From Neobacillus mesonae (lineage in GTDB: Bacteria > Bacillota > Bacilli > Bacillales > Cytobacillaceae), in the NCBI RefSeq assembly GCF_023715155.1, contig NZ_JAMBNQ010000017.1, positions 38,383-102,382 of the forward strand: DNA of 64,000 nucleotides. Reading direction: 5' to 3'. Of this stretch, positions 36,939 to 45,724 are shown one piece after another. The notes beneath the pieces are model-generated. The model did no database searches. It had not been told where the DNA came from and worked only from the letters and a program-made list of their open reading frames with translations. The position numbers and the translations under genes were made by a program. The stretch's first letter is position 1; the number at the start of each line of letters is the position of its first letter.

Positions 36939-38357
36939 TCAATGGAAACCGATCAAATGGGCAATGGTTACAAAAACTGCACCTAGAGCATAGTGAATGA
37001 CAATGAGCGGCCAAATCCATTTGACCCATTTTGTCCAGGAGATTCCCGCCAGTGCTAACCCTGCCATGAAGTAACCAGATGTCGGTGTGAAGACATTGGA
37101 AATCCCGTCTCCAAATTGGAACGCTAAGACAGCCGTTTGTCTTGAGACGCCCACCAAATCTGACAGCGGCGCCATAATCGGCATCGTTAAAGCAGCCTGG
37201 CCGCTTCCAGATGGAACAATATAGTTAATCATACATTGGACAATGTACATACCAAGAGCTGCTAACTGGGATGGCAATGACCCGACGGCACCGGCGAGGC
37301 CATGAAGAATCGTATCCATCACCTTGCCCTCTTGAAGAACGGTTAAAATTCCGTAGGCAACGCCGACAACGAGCGCCCCTAAGACAAGGACCGAACAGCC
37401 ATTAATAAAGGCTTCTGCCATTTGGCTGAATGACATTTTGGAAACCAAGCCGATGGCAATTCCCATAATAATGAACAAACCTGAAATCTCTGGCAGGTAC
37501 CAGCCAAACTTTATAACCCCAATGGCCAGTGTAATCAGTGCCAAAAGAAGAATAGTAAACGATGCTTTATGGGAGCGGGTAAATTCCACTTTTTCCTGTG
37601 TTCCTAAATTGCTCAGTACGGCTTTGCTTTCTTCATGGACAAGACTGCGTTCCGGGTTGGCTTTTATTTTTTTCGCATAGCGCATCACATACCAAATGCT
37701 GATGGCTAAAAAGATGGCCCAGAAGATAATCCGCAATTGCAGGCCTGAGAAAATCGGCAGCTCGGCAATTCCTTGCGCCACTCCGACAGTAAAAGGATTC
37801 ATGAAGGCTGCGGTAAACCCGGCTGATGTTCCGAGGAGCACAATGGCCGCCCCTACCATCGAGTCAAATCCAAGCATAATCACTAATGGCACGATAATCG
37901 TGATGTATGGAATCGTTTCTTCAGCAAGACCCAGCATGGCACCGCCAAGAGCAAAGAACGTCATTAGAACCGGGATCAGAAAATGCTCTTTCCCCTCCAG
38001 CTTGTGGGAGATGGTATGCACCGCCCCTTCAATTGCACCGGTCGCCCTAAGAATGCCAAATGTTCCGCCGACGATAAAAATATAAAAAATAATGCTGGCG
38101 GATGAGACCATTCCTTTATGAATAGATTCAAAGATAGCTAGAAAAGAAGTAGGGGAACTGTCGACAACATGATAGCTGCCATCCACTACAATGGTCCGCC
38201 CATCCTGTTCCACCCGGTCATACTCCCCCGCAGGAATAAAATAAGTGCTGATTGCGGCAATAATAATAACGGCAAATAAAATGACAAATACATGCGGGAC
38301 TTTCCACTTTTTCCGTTGCGGAACTCCTGTGGTTACAGTATCTAAATTGGATGACAT
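36939..38357 (-). CDS. YfcC-family transporter
   Basis: A 472-residue membrane protein of the YfcC/ArcD-DcuC-like superfamily with about 12 hydrophobic segments. It begins with the basic region KKWKVPHVFVILFAVI, followed by AISTYFIPAGEYDRV. Late signature regions are VPSGSGQAALTMPIMAPLSDL and FQFGDGISNVFTPTSGYFMAGLA. Family members are thought to move amino acids, dipeptides or dicarboxylates. In the operon it is the import route for the substrate of the amidohydrolase and epimerase. Confidence 0.88.
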   Translation of the reverse strand: MSSNLDTVTTGVPQRKKWKVPHVFVILFAVIIIAAISTYFIPAGEYDRVEQDGRTIVVDGSYHVVDSSPTSFLAIFESIHKGMVSSASIIFYIFIVGGTFGILRATGAIEGAVHTISHKLEGKEHFLIPVLMTFFALGGAMLGLAEETIPYITIIVPLVIMLGFDSMVGAAIVLLGTSAGFTAAFMNPFTVGVAQGIAELPIFSGLQLRIIFWAIFLAISIWYVMRYAKKIKANPERSLVHEESKAVLSNLGTQEKVEFTRSHKASFTILLLALITLAIGVIKFGWYLPEISGLFIIMGIAIGLVSKMSFSQMAEAFINGCSVLVLGALVVGVAYGILTVLQEGKVMDTILHGLAGAVGSLPSQLAALGMYIVQCMINYIVPSGSGQAALTMPIMAPLSDLVGVSRQTAVLAFQFGDGISNVFTPTSGYFMAGLALAGISWTKWVKWIWPLIVIHYALGAVFVTIAHLIGFH

Positions 38358-38390
38358 GTGGTTCTCTCCTTTTTGAGTAGTTTTTTGTGT

Positions 38391-38456
38391 GGGTGTGTCG
38401 GTAATGTGTCGGTTTTAGTGGTTGGACTCCTTTCTCTTTTGTCATAATGTGTCGTA
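38391..38456. promoter_or_regulatory. Three TGTGTCG direct repeats upstream of the YfcC operon
   Basis: TGTGTCGGTAA and TGTGTCGGTTT are adjacent (11-nt period, one helical turn), and a third TGTGTCG lies about 45 nt upstream of them. They sit 35-100 bp before the transporter start, directly downstream of the regulator gene, and are a candidate operator for that regulator. Confidence 0.45.
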
Positions 38457-38556
38457 ATTTTAGAATTTTAAAATAATTATAAGTATACTCATATTGGCTG
38501 TCAATATAAAGTTTTCTTCATCAGCAGGGGTCATACCGCTAGTTAATGCAGCCTAA

Positions 38557-38588
38557 AAAAATAGCTCCCGCCATCTGGGAGCTATTTT
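38557..38588 (-). terminator. Terminator of the regulator gene
   Basis: AAAATAGCTCCC pairs perfectly with GGGAGCTATTTT, followed by T on the minus strand; it overlaps the stop codon and separates the regulator from the YfcC operon. Confidence 0.85.
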
Positions 38589-39868
38589 AATTGAAACGTA
38601 TAAATGGACCGCGGCCTTCCATGTTCGTATAACTGTTCCTCGCCGATTTTTACAACAAGGTGTTGATCAATCAGCTTTTTCAACAGCCTTTCCGCCGAAC
38701 GTCGGGTCACGGCAAAATTCTCTGCCAAATCTTCTGTTGTAAACTGGTTCATAGGGAGGCTGTTGACGAACGAGGCAAACTGATTGAACTTCGCCACACT
38801 GATTCCCACCTTTTTCGCCAGTTCTTGAACCTTTTTATCATAACTGTTTAACCGGTATTCTTTGTTCTCTTTCTCCCCCAGCGGACCAATGATGGTTTCG
38901 TTATCCGTGACAATGAAGGCAATATTTTGGCTCGCGTACTTTTCCGTCCTTGATAACGCCACCTTGGCATTGCGCTTCGCTTCTTTGGAAGTAAGCCCCA
39001 ATCCGATGCCCAGCTTGAGTTTCTTTTTCAAAAAATGCTGGCGGGGGAACAGCTGGAAATGATGGGTCGCTTTCTCGACTTTTCCCCTCGTGCTGTAAAA
39101 AATAAATAGCCCGTCATCAAGATATTGGGCGGAACATTCAAATTCCGCGTCAAAATAAGCGATCACTTCCTGGATCAGGTTGTCTGTCAGGTTCTCTGAT
39201 TCTAGTAAAATATAACCCACCGCCATCTGGGACTGCTTGGCTTGATAGATTTTGGCCTGGACAACCGCCTCTTCAATGGATTCTACGATATTCTTCTTCG
39301 GGTCCACCATTTTCCTGCAGGGAATCCCTCTTGCCTTTAAGGCATCATATACTGCATGAATACTAGTTAAGGTGATATCCACTTTTTCTTCCAAATACAG
39401 TTTCTCATGATGGGTTACAATCTTGCTGGTGGAAAAGTGGGACAGTTCTTTGTTGAAAATTAAGGGATAATCAATGATGGATACATGCTCTGGATTCAGG
39501 TTAAGGTCATTCAAGCATTGCAAGAGGATCGACCGGTCCGGCAAATCAATCGAAATCCGCTCAAGCGGCACCCCCTCATGATACAGCAGCTGGAAAAGGG
39601 AAATCGTCAGCATGTATTCATTAATCGGCATATAGAGACAGGGCTTTTTATAGGCATCTAATGAGCTTTGTGCGTGTGCGAAATAATAGGGAAGCAGTCC
39701 GGAAAAAAGCATGACATCACAATAGAAAGCCTGGTCGAGATGATCGACGACCTCTTCCGGTTTCTTATAAATGAAGGGAATCAGCAAAATATCCGGCATG
39801 TCTTTCGTATACTCCTGTGCCTGCTCTACTATCGCTTGTGGCCCAAAAAAAGCAATCTGTGTCGGCAT
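38582..39868 (-). CDS. Transcriptional regulator with sensor, degenerate GGDEF/GCH III-like domain and C-terminal wHTH
   Basis: A 428-residue protein of three parts. Residues about 1-165 form an alpha/beta sensor-like domain (IAFFGPQAIVEQA, CDVMLFSGLLPYY). Residues about 170-330 have the palm fold of GGDEF or GTP cyclohydrolase III proteins, with YLDDGLFIFYSTRG and LGIGLGLTSKEAKRNAKVALSRTEKY but no GGDEF signature. Residues about 345-428 are a winged HTH (TEDLAENFAVTRRSAERLLKKLIDQ, then the wing GRPRSIY). It probably binds a nucleotide or ligand and controls the neighbouring YfcC-M20-epimerase operon. I know this layout from Firmicute regulators without a described ligand. Confidence 0.75.
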   Translation of the reverse strand: MPTQIAFFGPQAIVEQAQEYTKDMPDILLIPFIYKKPEEVVDHLDQAFYCDVMLFSGLLPYYFAHAQSSLDAYKKPCLYMPINEYMLTISLFQLLYHEGVPLERISIDLPDRSILLQCLNDLNLNPEHVSIIDYPLIFNKELSHFSTSKIVTHHEKLYLEEKVDITLTSIHAVYDALKARGIPCRKMVDPKKNIVESIEEAVVQAKIYQAKQSQMAVGYILLESENLTDNLIQEVIAYFDAEFECSAQYLDDGLFIFYSTRGKVEKATHHFQLFPRQHFLKKKLKLGIGLGLTSKEAKRNAKVALSRTEKYASQNIAFIVTDNETIIGPLGEKENKEYRLNSYDKKVQELAKKVGISVAKFNQFASFVNSLPMNQFTTEDLAENFAVTRRSAERLLKKLIDQHLVVKIGEEQLYEHGRPRSIYTFQLK

Positions 39869-39950
39869 CGGTCTATCCTCCTTTTGTGTGGGATTTGGTT
39901 GATTCTTATTCTACCGTGTTTGTGGAGGGAAAACCAATAGGGAGATTTTA

Positions 39951-40155
39951 TTCAAGTTGCAGATCTATTTTGGGAAATTGCAGATATAATTGAAAAATCG
40001 CAGATATATTGGGGCAACTCGCAGATATATTTGAGAGTCTCAGATATATGGGGCAAAGTCGCAGATATATTTGAAAAGTCGCAGATATATGGGGCAAAGT
40101 CGCAGATATAATTGAAAAGTCGCAGATAAATTGCCTCAACCCGCAGATATTTCTG
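39951..40155 (+). repeat. Main GCAGATATA array, ten units of 20-21 nt (locus C)
   Basis: CAGAT starts at 39960, 39981, 40001, 40022, 40041, 40062, 40082, 40103, 40123 and 40143: spacing 19-21, mean 20.3 nt. The consensus is roughly tcGCAGATATATtgrgraag. The non-integral spacing breaks any reading frame. It occupies the gap between the regulator and MCP genes. Confidence 0.85.
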
Positions 40156-40186
40156 TTTTTAGATGGCTTGGGAGCTGCAGAGGGGT

Positions 40187-40395
40187 GATAAAGCTCGGTT
40201 ATCTGCCTCTGTTTGCTATTTTTTAATTCAGAGTGCCAATAGAGTTCGGCTATCTACCCTCTTTTGGCTATTTTTTCAATTCAAAAGGCTGATAGAATTC
40301 AGTTATCTGCCTTCTGTTTGCCATTTTTTCAATTTAGAAGGCTGATAGAGCTCAGCCTTCTGCCCTCTGTACCAGTTTTTCCTCCTCAAACACAG
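40187..40395 (+). repeat. 53-nt tandem repeat, four units
   Basis: Units start at 40187, 40238, 40291 and 40344 (51, 53, 53 nt). Each carries GATAGAGYTCRG, TATCTGCCYTCTGTTTG and TATTTTTTCAATTCA. The last two begin with an inverted repeat (GGCTGA-N6-TCAGYY). The array runs up to the 3' end of the MCP gene. Confidence 0.8.
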
Positions 40396-40414
40396 ATAAA
40401 GCCGCCCTGCCCTA

Positions 40415-42607
40415 TTACTTTATTTTTTCAATCTGTGCATTTACCTTTGCCACCGCATTTACTACTTCTTCTGCCTCTGTGCTTTGGATTTCCATACTCT
40501 GATTGAGTCCTTCTGTTTGTTTCAGGACATTTTCTACCTCGAGTTTGATGTCCTGTCCATATTTAGCCTGGTCATTGGTTTCAATCATGATTTGTTGAAT
40601 CATTTTCTTCATGTTGTTAATATTTAAAACAATTTCTTCGGAGGTGAGTGCCTGTTCCCTGGTTGCTGCTTTCATGGTGAGCGATTGGTCGGTGACCTGT
40701 TTGACCACATCGATAATGGAGGAGCTGCCACTCGCCTGTTCAGCCGCTGCCATGGTAATTTGTTGAATCATCTCTTTGATTTGCGTGATTCCTTTAAAAA
40801 TCTCACCCGCTGTAATGGATTGCTCTTTTGCTGAATGCTTTAAAACCGCAGCTTGACTGGATACATTTTCAACGGATTTCGAGAAAAATTCACTGCTTTT
40901 CGTTTGTTCCTCCGCCGCCTTGGCCACCTGCTCTATTTCATCTGATACTCTTTCGATTCCATTTGTAATTTTGTGTATGGCCGTATTCGTTTTTCCAACC
41001 AGTTCGTTCCCGACACGCACTTTTAAGGCACCGTCTTCAATAGAGTTAACAGCCGTTTCAATTTCAGACTGGATTTTCTCGATGACATCCGTGATTTCTT
41101 GTGTGGCTTTTACAGAACGCTCTGCTAGTTTTCTCACTTCATCTGCGACAACGGCGAATCCTTTTCCATGTTCACCAGCATGTGCCGCTTCGATTGCAGC
41201 ATTAAGGGCTAAAAGGTTCGTTTGTTTGGCGACCTCATCAATTACCTCTATGATGCTGCCAATCTCTTTGGACCGTTTTCCGAGACTATCCATTATATGA
41301 TTGGCATAGGCAATTGTCTGGGAGATTTCCTTCATGCCGTTCACGGTTTCGTTTAAGGAGTTTGCCCCTTCGAACGCATCTGCCTTTACAGAATTGCTCA
41401 ATTGGTTAATCGTCTGTGTACTGTCGGCAACCTGCTTAATCGAGGTAACCATTTCTCCCACTGTGACCTCAGCTTCGCCAGCCAAATTGGTAAGCCCATT
41501 GGCCTGTTCACTTACTTGCTTAATCGATGTACTCATTTCCTCAATCGCAGCCGATATTTGTTCCACACTTGCACTCGAGTCCTCTGCATTTGCCGCTGCC
41601 TGTTCGATGGATGCTGTCATTTGCTGGATTGATGCCGCCGCTATTTCGGCCGAAACATCCAGTTTGTCTGCACCTGTTGCCACCAAGGCGATGGACGTGC
41701 TCATCTCTTCCACCGCTGCAGAGATTTCATCCACATCAGATGCCGTTTGATTGGTTTTGTCGGCAACTGATTGAATCGACGCCACCATATCACTTACCGA
41801 TTTATGAGCCGTATTCATGGAATGGTCTAAGCTTCCTGAACTATGTACATTTTGGTCTATCGCCTTCTTGATTTCCAAAATTGAATGGGTGGTCGTGTTC
41901 ACATTTTTGGCGACCCCTTCAACTGCTTTTCTAATCATTTTTGTAATGAAAAATCCCACAAGGATACTAAATAGTGTGACAAGCAGAGAGACAAGGACCA
42001 TTTGCTGGATGGTACGGGAAGAATGATTCTCTGACTCCTTGATAATAGTTTGACTGTCTTTTTGAATGCCGCTTTGAAGCTGATTTAAGGTGGTGATGGT
42101 ATTTTCCCTAAGCGGGTTCAATACATCCATTTGTTTTTTTATGGCTTCATTATTCCCGGTGATTGAATTGGCCACAAACTTTGGAATGGCATCAGAGTAT
42201 TGATTAAAATTATTCTTAAAGTTCGCAATCAACTTTTGATCTGCTTGACTGGAAGGGTATTTTCCCATTTGCGCTATATCTGCTTTGACTTTTCGAATCT
42301 CCCCGCGTAAATTGGAGGCTATTTTCGACTTATTGTCTGTCTCCAGCTCACTTGCATGCTGGGTAACTAACATACTGACATTGCTGACCTCTTCTTTTAA
42401 GTTCGCGATTACCTCAAGTTTCGGCAGTTTATCATTTCCAATATTATGTATTTGATCATTCAGCTGTTTATTATTTTGATAAGCAGCCAGCGTACTGAAA
42501 GTAAATAATAGAATAATAATGAAGTAACTTCCCCATAATTTCATCCCCATAGAGGTTCTGATTGAACGAAACGGCCATTTTAGATGTATTTTTCTTAACC
42601 TGAACAT
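40415..42607 (-). CDS. Methyl-accepting chemotaxis protein
   Basis: A 730-residue chemoreceptor. TM1 is at about 24-42 ([19 protein letters not shown]), followed by an extracytoplasmic four-helix-bundle sensor (43-198, [20 protein letters not shown]), TM2 at 201-221 and a long cytoplasmic coiled coil. The kinase/CheW-binding hairpin tip is intact: [27 protein letters not shown] at about 458-484. Several ExMSTSI/EMVTSI helices contain potential methylation Glu/Gln sites. A HAMP domain is not obvious after TM2. It is monocistronic, with repeat arrays on both sides and no other che genes nearby. The ligand is unknown. Confidence 0.93.
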   Translation of the reverse strand: MFRLRKIHLKWPFRSIRTSMGMKLWGSYFIIILLFTFSTLAAYQNNKQLNDQIHNIGNDKLPKLEVIANLKEEVSNVSMLVTQHASELETDNKSKIASNLRGEIRKVKADIAQMGKYPSSQADQKLIANFKNNFNQYSDAIPKFVANSITGNNEAIKKQMDVLNPLRENTITTLNQLQSGIQKDSQTIIKESENHSSRTIQQMVLVSLLVTLFSILVGFFITKMIRKAVEGVAKNVNTTTHSILEIKKAIDQNVHSSGSLDHSMNTAHKSVSDMVASIQSVADKTNQTASDVDEISAAVEEMSTSIALVATGADKLDVSAEIAAASIQQMTASIEQAAANAEDSSASVEQISAAIEEMSTSIKQVSEQANGLTNLAGEAEVTVGEMVTSIKQVADSTQTINQLSNSVKADAFEGANSLNETVNGMKEISQTIAYANHIMDSLGKRSKEIGSIIEVIDEVAKQTNLLALNAAIEAAHAGEHGKGFAVVADEVRKLAERSVKATQEITDVIEKIQSEIETAVNSIEDGALKVRVGNELVGKTNTAIHKITNGIERVSDEIEQVAKAAEEQTKSSEFFSKSVENVSSQAAVLKHSAKEQSITAGEIFKGITQIKEMIQQITMAAAEQASGSSSIIDVVKQVTDQSLTMKAATREQALTSEEIVLNINNMKKMIQQIMIETNDQAKYGQDIKLEVENVLKQTEGLNQSMEIQSTEAEEVVNAVAKVNAQIEKIK

Positions 42608-42760
42608 ACAGATCCCTTTCCCTTACTATTTTTAGGAATAATATACACCTTTTGGCCTATCACTCTTTCCTTCTATCAAAAACTTTACAAAGTATTTACA
42701 AAAACTCAATATTACTGGGGGACTTTTGATTTATTAGTCAAAATGAATCAAATTGTTGGA

Positions 42761-42860
42761 GTTGCAGATATATTGGTTGAAATCGCAGATATATATGACA
42801 AAGTTGCAGATAAATCACCCAAAATCGCAGATATATTGCCTTAACCCGCAGATATAACGT
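42761..42860 (+). repeat. GCAGATATA array, five units of exactly 21 nt (locus D)
   Basis: CAGATA starts at 42765, 42786, 42807, 42828 and 42849, constant spacing 21 nt, i.e. two helical turns. The unit contains TCGCAGATATAT as at locus C. Confidence 0.85.
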
Positions 42861-42925
42861 AGGATTACTTGAATATTGATATCTAGAACCACTCTTACTT
42901 ACCGAAATTGGGGAAATCTATCCAT

Positions 42926-43286
42926 TTCGGGCAAGTAGACTCCTTCTAGATGACCGAATTGCTTTTCAACCCATCCGTTCGGGCAGCTAGACCTGTTCTA
43001 AATGACCGTATTCCCTTTCGACACATCCATTCGGGCAGCTAGACCTGTTCTAAATGACCCTATTCCCTTTCGACACATCCATTCGGGCAGCTAGACCCAT
43101 TCTATGTGACCGAATTCCCTTTCTACCCCATCGTTCGGGCAGCTAGACCCGTTCTAAGTGACCGTATTCCCTTTCAACTCACCCATTCGGGCAGCTAGAC
43201 TCCTTCTAAGTGACCGTATTCCCTTTCGACACACCCGTTCGGGCAGCTAGGCCTGTTCCCATTAACCGAAAAGGTATATTTTTTGT
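42926..43286. repeat. 52-nt tandem array, seven units, each an imperfect palindrome
   Basis: TTCGGGCA(G/A)CTAGAC begins at 42926, 42978, 43030, 43082, 43134, 43186 and 43238: the period is exactly 52 nt each time. Each unit has outer arms ATTCGG/CCGAAT (or CCGTAT) and inner arms TAGA/TCTA around a short spacer, so it can fold into a stem. 52 is not a multiple of 3 and no ORF runs through it. Confidence 0.88.
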
Positions 43287-43384
43287 CCTTCCGATGACTT
43301 CGCTTATTAAAAAGTTCCAAATCTTTTACTCTAGTTTAACCAAACATTGTAAAATAGATATATAAACCATAAAGGGGGATGCTG

Positions 43385-43585
43385 ATGAAGGATTTCCATT
43401 GCTGTGCGACATGCCGGCATTTTCGTGCGGAGAAGAAACCAGAGGGCATGAGTTATTTTTGCAGCCGGCTGGGGTATGAAACGAAGACCAACTATAAATT
43501 TAATTGCTGGAGTCCTAAGGAGCAGGTGGTTAAGTTAATGAATCAGGAGAACACATCCAAAAACAATACACCTTTAAAAGACTGA
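43385..43585 (+). CDS. Small Cys-rich protein, 66 aa, unknown function
   Basis: MKDFHCCATCRHFRAEKK, then SYFCSRLGYETKTNYKFNCWSP: five Cys with a CCATC knuckle, suggesting a bound zinc or iron. ATG 43385 has AAAGGGGG 7 nt upstream; the longer frame from 43379 adds only two residues. Similar short CxxC proteins with a C-terminal FNCW motif are widespread in Bacillus without a known role. It ends on a terminator, so it is a single transcription unit. Confidence 0.8.
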   Translation: MKDFHCCATCRHFRAEKKPEGMSYFCSRLGYETKTNYKFNCWSPKEQVVKLMNQENTSKNNTPLKD

Positions 43586-43614
43586 ACCAACTGAAAACTT
43601 CTCGGTTCAGTCTT
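43580..43614 (+). terminator. Terminator overlapping the end of the Cys-rich gene
   Basis: AGACTGAACC pairs with GGTTCAGTCT around a 15-nt loop, then TTCCCCC; the stem includes the stop codon. Confidence 0.75.
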
Positions 43615-43784
43615 CCCCCTTCTTTCACTGCTTTCCTGAATCCAGCCAAATTCCGGGCACTCTAGCTTAGTTTTCATTCTGGCCGTTTGAGATTAACTGA
43701 ATGGCATTTAGACAAATGCAACGATTGAATTCGTCCTTCTTTTAGAAGCCTCCATTAAACCTTTAGAAAATTCCTAATTCACTG

Positions 43785-43813
43785 TTGAAAAAATGAACAA
43801 AGTATAATAAAAT
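43785..43813 (+). promoter_or_regulatory. Sigma-A promoter of the ABC importer operon
   Basis: TTGAAA at 43785, 17 nt, TAAAAT at 43808; 84 nt upstream of the ATPase gene. No riboswitch-like structure was seen in the leader. Confidence 0.6.
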
Positions 43814-43896
43814 AACTTACAACCATAAAACATAGTATTCTTATATGAATTATTTTTTTAATAAGGAAAATGTTGAATGAAAAAAGAGGTGTGTAA

Positions 43897-44688
43897 ATGA
43901 ATAGTCAAAATCCTCAGATGATCCAAGTTGAAAAATTGTATAAAAGTTTTCCTAATAAGAAACAGACCGTTGAAGTGTTAGGAGATATTTCATTTACGAT
44001 TCATCAAGGGGAAATCATCTCCCTATTAGGAGAGAGCGGCTGTGGTAAAAGTACGTTATTAAATATTATTGCTGGGTTTGAAAAGGCTGACAGCGGCAGC
44101 GTGTTACTCGATGGCAAACCGGTTGAAAAGCCGACTCGAAAATGTATTATGCTTTTTCAAAATTATGGCCTCCTGCCTTGGCGGTCTGTTCTTAAAAATG
44201 TGGAATTAGGCCTGGAGGAAGTAAAGCTTCCTGCTGCTGAAAAGAAGGAAAAGGCCTTACACTATATACAATTGGTTGGATTAGAAGGAAAGGAAAACCT
44301 TTTTCCACATGAACTTTCAGGTGGAATGCAGCAGAGAGTGGGTATTGCCAGGGCACTCGCGATGGAACCGGAGCTCATTTTAATGGACGAGCCATTTGCG
44401 GCTCTGGATACGTTTAATCGCTATCATTTACAGAATGAACTCCTTCGCATCCAGGAGCAGGAAAAGACCACCATGATGTTAGTCACCCATGATATTGACG
44501 AAGCGATTTATTTGTCTGACCGAATTTTTATCATGCATCCCAATCCTGGACGTATCCATAAAGAGTTGAAAATTGCTCTTTCCAAGCCGAGGGACCGGAG
44601 CCATAGTGATTTTCAATATTACCGCAGTATCATTTTTAAAGAATTTCATTTTAACCGTGCAGACGCACCACTAGAATTTAATATTTAA
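43897..44688 (+). CDS. ABC importer ATPase (SsuB/NrtD/ThiZ type)
   Basis: A 263-residue ATP-binding subunit. Walker A is [13 protein letters not shown] (about 43-55), the Q-loop [10 protein letters not shown], the signature [15 protein letters not shown] (140-154), Walker [13 protein letters not shown] (160-171) and the H-loop [11 protein letters not shown]. It energises uptake by the permease encoded third in the operon. The [16 protein letters not shown] block is typical of the nitrate/sulfonate/taurine/pyrimidine group. Confidence 0.93.
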   Translation: MNSQNPQMIQVEKLYKSFPNKKQTVEVLGDISFTIHQGEIISLLGESGCGKSTLLNIIAGFEKADSGSVLLDGKPVEKPTRKCIMLFQNYGLLPWRSVLKNVELGLEEVKLPAAEKKEKALHYIQLVGLEGKENLFPHELSGGMQQRVGIARALAMEPELILMDEPFAALDTFNRYHLQNELLRIQEQEKTTMMLVTHDIDEAIYLSDRIFIMHPNPGRIHKELKIALSKPRDRSHSDFQYYRSIIFKEFHFNRADAPLEFNI

Positions 44689-44703
44689 TAGAGGAGAATG
44701 ATG

Positions 44704-45675
44704 ATGAAAAAGATGTTGAAGTCGGGGATTTCTTTCGTTCTAACAGCCGTCTTATTATTTACTCTGGCTGCCTGCGGATCAAGTGATGCTGCTTCCGGCA
44801 AGACCAAAGACGGGAAAAGGACGATTAAGATTGGGTATTTACCGATTACCCATGCCGTTCCATTATATATTGAAAAGGAACAGGAAAAATATAAAGATTT
44901 CAATTTAGAACTTGTCAAATTTGGTTCATGGCCTGAGCTGGCCGATGCCTTGAATACGGGCAAAATTGATGGAGCATCGATGCTGGTTACCTTGGCGATG
45001 AAGGCGAAAGAACAAGGTATTGACTTAAAAGCAGTAGCACTAGGACACCGGGACGGGAATGTCCTTGTTGTAGGGAAAGATATTGATAGTGTCAAAGACT
45101 TAAAAGGGAAACGCTTTGCCATCCCGCACAAATTCTCCACCCATAATATTTTGCTTTATCAAATGCTTAAGCAAAATGGACTTAAATACGATGACATCAC
45201 CCCAGTTGAGATGCCGCCGGCTGAAATGCCAGCAGCCTTATCAGAAGGGAGAATTGCTGGATATGTGGTTGCTGAACCTTTTGGAGCCGCTTCTGTCGCG
45301 ATTGATAAAGGAAAAGTCCTTTTCCAGGACAAAGATGTTTGGAAAAACTCCATTGACTGTGCTTTAGTATTGCGCGGTGAGTTCATCGAAAAAGAGAAAT
45401 CAATCGCGGAAAAGTTTGTCGATTATTATGTAAAAGCTGGGGAAACAGCTGAATTAAAGGATAAAGCTATGCGTGAAATGTCATCCAAATACATGAAAGT
45501 GGATCCAAAAGTCTTGGATTTATCTCTTCAATGGATTGGTTACGATGATTTAAAAATTCACGAAAAAGACTACAATGACTTAACCAAAAGCCTTGTAGAG
45601 ATGAAATTACTAGAAAATCCTCCATCCTATAAAGATTTTGTCGATTCTTCTCTTATTGATAAAGCCAATCCATAA
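44704..45675 (+). CDS. ABC importer substrate-binding lipoprotein (SsuA/NrtA/NMT1 type)
   Basis: A lipoprotein of about 323 residues with signal peptide and lipobox LFTLAACGSS (lipid Cys about 24). The binding domain begins IKIGYLPITHAVPLYIEKEQEKY, with GKIDGASMLVTLAMKAKEQG and HKFSTHNILLYQMLKQNGL: the NMT1/OMP-like fold used for sulfonates, nitrate/bicarbonate, or thiamine-pyrimidine precursors. Three ATGs are adjacent (44698, 44701, 44704); the third has the best spacing from GAGGAG. No sulfonate monooxygenase or nitrate reductase is nearby, so the ligand is unassigned. Confidence 0.9.
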   Translation: MKKMLKSGISFVLTAVLLFTLAACGSSDAASGKTKDGKRTIKIGYLPITHAVPLYIEKEQEKYKDFNLELVKFGSWPELADALNTGKIDGASMLVTLAMKAKEQGIDLKAVALGHRDGNVLVVGKDIDSVKDLKGKRFAIPHKFSTHNILLYQMLKQNGLKYDDITPVEMPPAEMPAALSEGRIAGYVVAEPFGAASVAIDKGKVLFQDKDVWKNSIDCALVLRGEFIEKEKSIAEKFVDYYVKAGETAELKDKAMREMSSKYMKVDPKVLDLSLQWIGYDDLKIHEKDYNDLTKSLVEMKLLENPPSYKDFVDSSLIDKANP

Positions 45676-45692
45676 TCTATGGATTGGGCTTT
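45661..45692 (+). terminator. Attenuator-like hairpin between binding-protein and permease genes
   Basis: AAAGCCAATCCATA pairs with TATGGATTGGGCTTT, a 14-bp stem with a 3-nt loop, overlapping the binding-protein stop codon. Followed by TTTC only. It probably lowers permease expression and stabilises the upstream mRNA. Confidence 0.7.
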
Positions 45693-45724
45693 CTATGAAT
45701 CTCTAGAAAAAGCGATGTGAAAAA

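Larger units (their letters stand above)
42608..43384. other. 777-bp repeat-rich region between MCP and CxxC genes
   Basis: Divergent intergenic region holding two repeat arrays (listed separately). The MCP promoter must lie near 42610-42700 but no clear hexamers were picked out. Confidence 0.6.

Noticed and set aside
39948..40139. 63-aa minus-strand ORF across the 21-nt repeats
   Set aside because: Low-complexity translation produced by the repeat; no ribosome-binding site, and the spacing varies so the frame is accidental.
39951..40155. CRISPR array
   Set aside because: The 20-21-nt period has no unique spacers; almost the whole unit is conserved. No cas gene is in the window.
40920..41871. 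Long plus-strand ORFs opposite the MCP gene (126, 138 and 114 aa)
   Set aside because: They mirror the Ser/Ala/Glu-rich coding strand of an intact chemoreceptor and have no ribosome-binding sites.
42926..43286. CRISPR array
   Set aside because: The unit is conserved over its full 52 nt rather than as repeat plus unique spacer, and there are no cas genes.
43640..43720. Eighth degenerate copy of the 52-nt repeat
   Set aside because: Only a short CCGGGCA/CTAG likeness; spacing and arms do not match.
44685..45140. 151-aa minus-strand ORF opposite the ABC binding protein
   Set aside because: Antisense shadow of a clear lipoprotein gene with normal motifs.
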